Below, one piece after another: positions 1-5,575 of a DNA stretch of 7,251 nt. The position numbers and the translations under genes were made by a program. Positions within the stretch are counted from its first letter, which is position 1. Each line of letters opens with the position of its first letter. Source of the DNA: an uncultured Sutterella sp. (lineage in GTDB: Bacteria; Pseudomonadota; Gammaproteobacteria; Burkholderiales; Burkholderiaceae_F); contig USAL01000093.1 in assembly GCA_900552545.1 (NCBI GenBank), positions 1 to 7,251 on the forward strand, written 5' to 3'. The notes beneath the pieces were generated by a model. The model saw only the letters and a program-made list of their open reading frames with translations, ran no database searches and was not told the origin of the DNA.

Positions 1-828
1 CACTGGGCACCGTTTTTGAATGTCAGCTTGAGATAGCCCTGCTGCTCGGGTCTGTCAGTACTATTGAGGTGAGAAGCATCATCTCCAAACCAGTAGGAAT
101 CGTTGCCTTCAAAAGTTCCTTCAACCGTTGAAACGGCGCCGTTATTCCCCGAGGAAGTCATATCGATCGTACCCACGATTTGGTTGGTCGTGGAAATAAA
201 CTTCAGTGAGCTTCCTAGTTTTACGCTGATGGCTTCGGGGCTTGCCGCAATGCTCCAAATTCTTGTTTTTGTACCCTCACTGCCAAGGGGTGCCTGAATG
301 TCCTTCCGAGTGAGATATAGAGTGTTGGCCCCATACACGTCAATAAGCTCAGGCGAATATTGGATGCTCAAATCGACGTTGCCCTTGAGGGCAATTGTCG
401 TGCCTGCCGTTGACGAATACAGTGCATGCGTTGCCTGATCCCATCCATCTGCCAATTCATTTGATGTCAAATGAATTTTGGTTGCTCCCGTCACCGTAAG
501 ATCTGCCGCAACAATAACGGTAAAGTTGCTTTGCTTGGCCGGGGTTTTAACATCGATATTGATTTCGTCGGCAGTCGTCTCCTCCTTCAGTTCGATCTTC
601 GGAGGATTCGTTTCACCAAAGTCTTTGTTGGTGATGCTCTCCACATAGGCGGCGTCGGCGCTTGCGGATATTGCGGCGGCAACGGCTAGAACGCAAGCCT
701 TCAGGGCGGTTCTGCCGGATCTTGCGGATACGGAGGTTATCGAACGCGAATATTGAGCGGTGCGATAAATACTGCGGCAGGAATATCTAGCCTGTTCGGA
801 GGGGGGGTAAGTAATACACGTCCATCAT
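1..828 (-). CDS. N-terminal part of a large secreted surface protein (autotransporter-like passenger), start out of frame because of a C7 tract; runs off the left edge
   Basis: The minus strand has an AAGGAAG ribosome binding site (831-837) and tandem ATGs (826-828 and 823-825). Reading from them gives only 13 codons (MMDVYYLPPLRTG) and a TAG at 787-789. Dropping one C from the seven-C run at 801-807 joins the ATGs to a frame that I translated without a stop down to base 1, about 275 codons. That product has a basic, Tyr/Ser-rich extension (residues 1-40), a hydrophobic core (about 41-57, ALKACVLAVAAA) and a likely cleavage after ASADA near residue 59. A Thr/Asn/Gly-rich, beta-strand-like region follows, including GTFEGNDSYWFGDD and LKLTFKNGAQ. 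This style matches passengers of type V autotransporters, but no beta-barrel is visible because the C-terminus lies outside. In the sequenced frame there is no ATG start after an upstream TGA at 825-827. The region is less GC-rich than ileS. It may be phase-variable OFF, decayed, or affected by a homopolymer read error. Confidence 0.7.
454..477. repeat. 24-bp inverted repeat inside the surface-protein coding region
   Basis: Two perfect 11-bp arms, AATTCATTTGA and TCAAATGAATT, are separated by TG. It lies within the coding frame (residues around KIHLTSNELAD). It could be a protein-binding or recombination site or chance; there is no T-tract next to it to suggest a terminator. Confidence 0.6.
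801..807 (-). repeat. Homopolymeric C7 tract at the 5' end of the surface-protein gene
   Basis: Seven consecutive G on the plus strand (C on the coding strand) fall at codons 8-10 after the first ATG. The tract length decides whether the start codon is in frame: seven C leads to a stop 13 codons in, while six (or nine) opens the long frame. Such tracts are a known source of slipped-strand phase variation in surface genes of other bacteria. Seven is at the short end for that. Confidence 0.75.
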
Positions 829-864
829 TTCTTCCTTTCTTGTTGTGGATAGATGTTTGTATTG

Positions 865-892
865 TTTATACGTCAACCCCGTAATATTACAA
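865..892 (-). promoter_or_regulatory. Candidate sigma-70 promoter with palindromic operator for the surface-protein gene
   Basis: On the minus strand a TTGTAA -35 (887-892, 4 of 6 consensus bases) is followed after 16 bp by a TATAAA -10 (865-870, 5 of 6). This predicts a start near 858 and a leader of about 30 nt before the ATGs. The perfect 10-bp palindrome GTAATATTAC (881-890) covers part of the -35 and the spacer, where a bound regulator would block polymerase. The promoter lies in the 70-bp gap after the helix-turn-helix gene. Confidence 0.45.
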
Positions 893-898
893 CTTTTG

Positions 899-1345
899 TC
901 AGGCATTCTCAAGTTCGCGTCGTTTCTGAATCCAGCTCCAGCACGTTGATATTGAGATTCCCGTTTCAAGGGCAATTTCCCGCAGGGACAAACCTTGCTT
1001 GTGGCAGCGCCAGACGTGATCTTGCGCGGCCCGCTCGTAGCGCGCGAGCGAATCGGAAAACCGCTCGTTGAAGCGCCCCTGCTTGAACTGGCGTCCCCAG
1101 TCGCGCACCGTGTGAATGGATAGTCCGATCACGCGCGCCACGCTCTTGTAGCCGTAGCCCTGTTCAAAGAGACTGCGGGCGCGGCGTCTGACCTCTTCGC
1201 TTGCAAAGCTCGCCGGAAGACTGCGCTCATAGGGGCAGGCAGCGGGCTGCTGCGCTTCGTCTGCGGCCTTTCGGCAGTCGGCGCGAGCCTCCGGCGTCTT
1301 GTCCAACGGGTTGTCCATCGAGGGATTCTTGTTGTTGTCGTCCAT
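899..1345 (-). CDS. Small protein with two helix-turn-helix units (transposase-OrfA-like or regulator)
   Basis: 148 aa. The first 45 residues are polar and probably disordered. Residues 50-92 form one helix-turn-helix unit (EEVRRRARSLFEQGYGYKSV, then ARVIGLSIHTVRDWGRQF), and residues 104-143 form a second (HKQGLSLREIALETGISIST, then CWSWIQKRRE). Each has a helix, a G-hinged turn and a Trp-containing recognition helix. This tandem arrangement recalls IS3/IS150-type OrfA proteins and the small DNA-binding proteins derived from them. No catalytic DDE partner ORF or terminal inverted repeats are visible, so an intact insertion sequence is not supported. I chose the ATG at 1343-1345, preceded by AGAGAGAAAGCG, over an in-frame TTG at 1438 that has no good ribosome binding site. 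It sits directly upstream of and co-oriented with the surface-protein gene, 70 bp away, so a regulatory role there is plausible but inferred. Confidence 0.72.
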   Translation of the reverse strand: MDDNNKNPSMDNPLDKTPEARADCRKAADEAQQPAACPYERSLPASFASEEVRRRARSLFEQGYGYKSVARVIGLSIHTVRDWGRQFKQGRFNERFSDSLARYERAAQDHVWRCHKQGLSLREIALETGISISTCWSWIQKRRELENA

Positions 1346-1537
1346 ATCGCTTTCTCTCTTGGCAAATGAACTCGTCGTCAACGGCGCAAGGCAGGCTTCA
1401 TAAACCTCTTTTGGCCTTTCCGCCACGTCTTCACCCAAATGAAGGCACCCGCCGAGGCTTCTCTTTCTTTTCGAACGCCGCGTGCAAAGCCCGTTGATTC
1501 TTCAGAAGAAACCGGACGAAATCGCCGTTGCGCTTTC

Positions 1538-1575
1538 GGGGGTTAATTTGATATGTTCTTACCCCCTTCACACAA
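1538..1575 (-). promoter_or_regulatory. Weak promoter candidate with inverted repeat upstream of the helix-turn-helix gene
   Basis: On the minus strand TTGTGT (1570-1575) is followed 16 bp later by TATCAA (1548-1553, 4 of 6 bases). The -35 match is poor (3 of 6). An inverted repeat, GGGGGT/ACCCCC with AA/TT continuing after a one-base bulge (1538-1566), spans the -10 element and could be an operator. Confidence 0.25.
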
Positions 1576-1717
1576 CGGTAATTTCCCCGGAATGAGCACC
1601 CCTCCCCGGTAAAACTCTCACTAAATCAAGGTGTTTCCGAAAATCGCGGTTGTCGCGGATGCATGACGTTTCGACGCCTTCAACGACGGCCTCGAGATTC
1701 TCTTTGGAGGATAGACG

Positions 1718-1738
1718 TGAAGGGCATCGAGCCCTTCA
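1718..1738. repeat. Hairpin with 8-bp perfect arms
   Basis: TGAAGGGC and GCCCTTCA flank a five-base ATCGA loop. Neither side has a T-tract, so it is not a typical terminator. It lies just upstream of the predicted ileS promoter. Confidence 0.5.
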
Positions 1739-1764
1739 GGAGCCCCGAGTCTGCCCGCGTTTTC

Positions 1765-1794
1765 GTGACAAGACGGCCCCTAGCGTTGTAAACT
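1765..1794 (+). promoter_or_regulatory. Candidate sigma-70 promoter for ileS-lspA
   Basis: GTGACA (1765-1770, 5 of 6 consensus) and TAAACT (1789-1794, 4 of 6) are spaced by 18 bp. The predicted start near 1801 gives a leader of about 86 nt. With no upstream plus-strand gene in the window, ileS needs its own promoter somewhere in this region. Confidence 0.4.
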
Positions 1795-1808
1795 CAGTCG
1801 TTTTCTTC

Positions 1809-1830
1809 GCGCCCTGATTTTTTAGGGCGC
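1809..1830 (+). promoter_or_regulatory. Hairpin in the ileS 5' leader
   Basis: GCGCCCT (1809-1815) pairs perfectly with AGGGCGC (1824-1830). A G-U and an A-U pair extend it to nine pairs around a TTTT loop. No T-tract follows, so it is not a simple terminator. It sits about 56 nt before the start codon, just after the predicted transcription start. Possible roles are mRNA stability or translational control. Confidence 0.5.
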
Positions 1831-1886
1831 ACCGCAAATTTGTCTCGATTGAACTTCAGAAGAGCCCGAGGGGGCCTGGAGAATCT

Positions 1887-4748
1887 ATGTCTAAGAAAGA
1901 TGCCGCACAGACGGCAAAATATCCGCTGAACCTTCCCGAAACCTCCTTTCCGATGCGCGGCGACCTGCCTCGTCGCGAACCCGAATGGGTCAAGCAATGG
2001 GAGGAGAAGGACATCTACCACGTGATCCGCAAGGCGCGCAAAGGCGCCCGCCGCTTCGTGCTGCACGACGGCCCGCCCTATGCCAACGGCGACATTCACA
2101 TGGGTCACGCCTTGAACAAGATTCTCAAGGACATCATCAACAAGACCAAGCTCCTGGCGGGCTACGACGTGCCCTACGTCCCGGGCTGGGACTGCCACGG
2201 CATGCCCATTGAGATCCAGATCGAAAAGAAGTTCGGCAAGGGACTTCCGAAGGAAGAGGTGATCAAGCGCGCCCGCGCCTACGCCGACGAACAGGTCGCG
2301 CGTCAGAAGGAGGGCTTCAAGCGCCTGGGCGTTCTCGCCGACTGGAACAACCCCTACCTCACAAAGAACTTCACCAACGAAGCGCAGGAAATCCGTGCTC
2401 TGGCGACCATCGTCAAGAAGGGCTACGTCTACCGCGGCCTCAAGCCCGTAAACTGGTGCTTTGACTGCTGCTCGGCTCTGGCTGAAGCCGAGGTCGAATA
2501 CCAGGACGCCAAGAGCTACGCCATCGACGTCGCCTTCAAGCTCTCCGACGAAGACCGCCCGAAGGTCGAGTCGTTCATGGCGACGACGATCGACAAGCCC
2601 TGCTTTGCCGTTATCTGGACGACGACGCCCTGGACCATTCCGGCCATCCAGGCGCTCAACATGCACCCGGATCTCGACTATGCGTTGGTCGACTGCGGCG
2701 ACCGCTACCTGATTCTCGTCGAGAGCCTCGTTGAGGAATGCCTCAAGCGCTACAACTTCACAGGCCACGTCGTTGCCACCGCCAAGGGCCGCAACTTCGA
2801 CCACATCCGCTTCTGGCATCCGTTGGCCGAGCTCAACGAGGGCTACAAGCGCTTCTCGCCCGTCTATCTTGCCGAGTACGTCGACGTTTCGGCCGGCACC
2901 GGCAGCGTGCACTCGGCTCCTGCCTACGGCGTTGACGACTTCAACAGCTGCAAGGCCAACGGCATGACCAACGACGAGATCCTCAACCCCGTGCAGGGCA
3001 ACGGCGTGTACGCCGATTGGCTGCCCTTGTTCGGCGGCATGATGATCTGGAAGGCCCAGCCCAAGATCTGCGACGCGATGCGCGTGGCCGGCTCCCTCTA
3101 CGCGTGCGATACGATGGTGCACAGCTACATGCACTGCTGGCGCCACAAGACGCCCTTGATCTACCGCGCCACGGCGCAGTGGTTCGTGCGCATGGACGCG
3201 GCCGACGAGGATACGAAGAGCGTGCTCGGCCTCCCCTCGCAGCCCGAGAGCCTGCGTGAAGCGGCTCTGCGCGGCGTGGATCACACCAAGTTTTTCCCGG
3301 AATGGGGCTACAACCGCCTGCACGCCATGATCGAAAACCGTCCCGACTGGTGCATCTCGCGCCAGAGAAACTGGGGCGTGCCGCTTCCCTTCTTCATTCA
3401 CAAGACGACGCAGCAGCTGCATCCGCGCACGCTTGAGATCATGGAAGAAGTCGCCAAGCGCGTCGAAAAGGAAGGCGTCGAGGCCTGGGTGCGCGCCAAG
3501 CCCGAGGAATTCCTCGCTCCCGAGGAGCTTGATCAGTACGAAAAGTCCACCGACATTCTCGACGTGTGGTTCGATTCGGGCGTCACGCACTACACCGTGA
3601 TGCGCGGCAGCCACGGCGACGATCTGAGCTGGCCTGCGAACCTCTACCTTGAGGGCAGTGACCAGCACCGCGGCTGGTTCCACTCGTCGCTTCTGACCGG
3701 CACGATGCTCGACGGCCGTCCGCCCTACGATGCGCTTCTCACCCACGGCTTCCTGGTCGACGAAAAGGGCGAGAAGATGAGTAAGTCCAAGGGCAACACC
3801 GTGAGCCCGCAGGAGATCTGCGACAAGTACGGCGCTGAAATCTGCCGTCTGTGGGTCGCCTCGACCGACTACACGAGCGAGCTGCGCATCGGGCCCACCA
3901 TCATCAAGCGTGTGGTCGACAGCTACCGCCGCATCCGCAACACGCTGCGCTTCCTTCTTGCCAACACGAGCGACTTCGACATCACGAAGGACGCCGTGCC
4001 GGTTGAGAACATGCTTGAGCTCGACCACTGGGCGATCGCGCGCGTCGACGAGCTGCAGGATCAGGTGCTGCGCTACGAGCAGAGCTGCCAGTTCCACATG
4101 GTCACGAACCTGCTGATGACGTTCGCAAGCGAAGACCTCGGGAGCTTCTACCTCGACATCCTGAAGGACCGCCTCTACACGACGAAGACCGACGGGCTGC
4201 CGCGCCGCAGCGCCCAGACCGCGCTCTGGCACATCACGGCCTGCTATCTTCGTCTGATGGCTCCGATCCTTTCGTTTACGGCCGAAGAAGCCTTTGCGAT
4301 CTTCAGCCCCAACGAATCGGGCACGATCTTTACCGAAGTCAACCAGGTTGCTCCGGAGATCCCCGAGTCCGAGGAACTCCTGAAGAAGTGGGCGGCGATC
4401 CGCGAGGCCCGCACGCAGGTGCTCAAGTCCGTCGAAGAGCTCCGCGGCCAGGGTCTTGTTGGCTCGAGCCTGCAGGCCGAGTGCGAAATCACCGCGGGCG
4501 GCGCTCTCTTCTATCACCTTGAGAGCCTTGGCGGCGAACTGCGCTTCGTGATGATCATGAGCCGCATCACCCTTGAAAAGAGCGAAGGCGACGCTGTTGC
4601 GGTCGAAGTTCATCCCGCCGAAGCCAAGAAGTGCGAGCGCTGCTGGCACTACGTCTGCACGGTGGGCGAAGACAGCGAACATCCAGGCCTGTGCGAGCGC
4701 TGCCGCACCAACCTCTTTGGTCAGGGCGAAGCGCGCAAGTTCGCGTAA
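1887..4748 (+). CDS. ileS: Isoleucine--tRNA ligase (IleRS), class Ia, complete
   Basis: 953 aa; charges tRNA-Ile with isoleucine using ATP in the cytoplasm and edits mischarged valine. Visible motifs in order: the ATP-binding HIGH signature as HMGH (residues 71-74, in PYANGDIHMGH), WDCHGMPIE near 110, the CP1 editing domain with TTTPWTIP and GTGSVHSAPAYGVDDF (337-352, keeping the Asp of the editing pocket), WCISRQRNWGVPLP, DVWFDSG, YLEGSDQHRGWFHSS, and the KMSKS loop (630-634). The C-terminal zinc finger has CERC (916-919) and CERC (936-939). Length is close to the E. coli enzyme (938 aa), and all key residues are intact. The ATG follows GGAGA at 1878-1882. It lies 45 bp before lspA on the same strand, so the two are probably one operon. 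The very long antisense frame across the gene is a codon-bias artefact. Confidence 0.98.
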   Translation: MSKKDAAQTAKYPLNLPETSFPMRGDLPRREPEWVKQWEEKDIYHVIRKARKGARRFVLHDGPPYANGDIHMGHALNKILKDIINKTKLLAGYDVPYVPGWDCHGMPIEIQIEKKFGKGLPKEEVIKRARAYADEQVARQKEGFKRLGVLADWNNPYLTKNFTNEAQEIRALATIVKKGYVYRGLKPVNWCFDCCSALAEAEVEYQDAKSYAIDVAFKLSDEDRPKVESFMATTIDKPCFAVIWTTTPWTIPAIQALNMHPDLDYALVDCGDRYLILVESLVEECLKRYNFTGHVVATAKGRNFDHIRFWHPLAELNEGYKRFSPVYLAEYVDVSAGTGSVHSAPAYGVDDFNSCKANGMTNDEILNPVQGNGVYADWLPLFGGMMIWKAQPKICDAMRVAGSLYACDTMVHSYMHCWRHKTPLIYRATAQWFVRMDAADEDTKSVLGLPSQPESLREAALRGVDHTKFFPEWGYNRLHAMIENRPDWCISRQRNWGVPLPFFIHKTTQQLHPRTLEIMEEVAKRVEKEGVEAWVRAKPEEFLAPEELDQYEKSTDILDVWFDSGVTHYTVMRGSHGDDLSWPANLYLEGSDQHRGWFHSSLLTGTMLDGRPPYDALLTHGFLVDEKGEKMSKSKGNTVSPQEICDKYGAEICRLWVASTDYTSELRIGPTIIKRVVDSYRRIRNTLRFLLANTSDFDITKDAVPVENMLELDHWAIARVDELQDQVLRYEQSCQFHMVTNLLMTFASEDLGSFYLDILKDRLYTTKTDGLPRRSAQTALWHITACYLRLMAPILSFTAEEAFAIFSPNESGTIFTEVNQVAPEIPESEELLKKWAAIREARTQVLKSVEELRGQGLVGSSLQAECEITAGGALFYHLESLGGELRFVMIMSRITLEKSEGDAVAVEVHPAEAKKCERCWHYVCTVGEDSEHPGLCERCRTNLFGQGEARKFA

Positions 4749-4793
4749 GGCTAACCGCAGGTACAACCCACGAGGAAAAAGGACGGCAACCGC

Positions 4794-5303
4794 ATGAACC
4801 CACGAAAGATGGCCGAGGTGCGCGCAAGCAGCTTTTCAGGTGCGCGCTTTGCCTCGTTTCTGATTTTCGCTCTCGTTCTGATCGGGCTTGATCAACTCAC
4901 GAAGGCGCTCGTCAAGCAGTCGATTGCCTACGGGACCTCGATTGAGATCACGCCGTTCTTCAACCTCTGCCACGTCGTCAACACGGGCGCCGCCTTCTCC
5001 TTTCTGGGAGAAGCGGGCGGCTGGCAGCTCTACTTCTTCGTGGGCTTTGCGCTCGTCATCTGTGCGGTGGTCTTGAAGATGCTCTATCAGCACAGCCGCG
5101 AGTTCTGGCTTCCCGCCTGCCTCTCGGCCGTTCTTGCCGGAGCCATCGGAAACGTCATCGACCGGGTTTTTCTCGGCCACGTCGTCGACTTTCTCGACTT
5201 TCACCTCGCCGGACACCACTGGCCCGCGTTCAACGTCGCCGACATCGCGATCTGCGTGGGCGCCGTGGGCGTCATCGTGCTGGAGTTCCTGAGAAAGCGC
5301 TAG
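4794..5303 (+). CDS. lspA: Lipoprotein signal peptidase (signal peptidase II), complete
   Basis: 169 aa inner-membrane aspartic protease that removes the signal peptide from diacylglyceryl-modified prolipoproteins just before the lipidated Cys; the target of globomycin in this family. Four membrane segments are visible: about 19-37, 78-97, 105-122 and 150-166. Conserved boxes are DQLTK (33-37), NTGAAFS (63-69), GNVIDR (119-124, catalytic Asp123), VVDFLDF (130-136) and FNVADI (146-151, catalytic Asp150). Length is typical. The start at 4794 follows AAGGA about ten bases upstream; a second in-frame ATG at 4809 would remove five residues. It is 45 bp downstream of ileS, the usual proteobacterial pairing. 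A terminator closes the unit 37 bp after the stop, so the coaBC that often follows is missing here. Confidence 0.97.
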   Translation: MNPRKMAEVRASSFSGARFASFLIFALVLIGLDQLTKALVKQSIAYGTSIEITPFFNLCHVVNTGAAFSFLGEAGGWQLYFFVGFALVICAVVLKMLYQHSREFWLPACLSAVLAGAIGNVIDRVFLGHVVDFLDFHLAGHHWPAFNVADIAICVGAVGVIVLEFLRKR

Positions 5304-5339
5304 CGTTTCCATCAACGCCTTTAGCGTCCTTTCGCGCAT

Positions 5340-5385
5340 AAAGCCGCTCCTGGAGAATCTCCGGATTCTCTTCGGGCGGCTTTTT
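5340..5385 (+). terminator. Rho-independent terminator after lspA
   Basis: AAAGCCGC (5340-5347) pairs with GCGGCTTT (5376-5383), and an inner stem GAGAATC/GATTCTC (5353-5359 with 5364-5370) closes on a TCCG loop. The run TTTTT ends at 5385. It ends the ileS-lspA transcript. In the other direction only TTT follows, so it is at best weakly bidirectional for the convergent gene. Confidence 0.9.
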
Positions 5386-5575
5386 CATTGCTCCCGTTCT
5401 TTCCGATTTCAGAAAGCCTTACTGCGCATCACCGCGCTGCGCCGCTTCCTGTCGGTCTTTCGCGCGGGCCTCACCCTGCCCTGGCCGACGGGCTTTGGCG
5501 GTGCTCTGTCAGGTTAAGAGGATGGGGCTTTGGGTGCGTGATCAGCCGTTTGCGCTCGGCAAGATAAGCGCAGCT

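Larger units (their letters stand above)
1346..1886. other. 541-bp divergent intergenic region between the helix-turn-helix gene and ileS
   Basis: I see no convincing gene here. It holds a weak minus-strand promoter candidate (1548-1575), an inverted repeat GGGGGTTAA...TTACCCCC (1538-1566), two direct TCCCCGG copies (1584-1590 and 1603-1609, 19 bp apart), two direct CGGTAA copies (1577 and 1607), a hairpin with 8-bp arms (1718-1738), the probable ileS promoter (1765-1794) and a leader hairpin (1809-1830). The ribF gene that often precedes ileS in Burkholderiales is not present. Confidence 0.6.

Noticed and set aside
661..730. Direct repeat CTTGCGGATA at 661 and 721
   Set aside because: Only 10 bp. 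It encodes similar Ser-Ala stretches of the signal region and does not extend.
899..1438. Longer version of the helix-turn-helix protein from TTG at 1438
   Set aside because: The upstream TTG lacks a ribosome binding site; the ATG at 1345 fits better.
1794..4766. 990-codon antisense open frame across the whole of ileS
   Set aside because: It mirrors a GC-rich, strongly biased coding strand. It has no recognisable domain or ribosome binding site, while the plus strand encodes a complete IleRS with all motifs.
4836..5339. 167-codon antisense frame across lspA
   Set aside because: It is a shadow of a clear LspA gene and has no independent support.
5551..5570. TGCGCT...AGCGCA inverted repeat as a terminator for the 422-aa gene
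   Set aside because: Short stem, 10-base loop and no T-tract on the minus strand.
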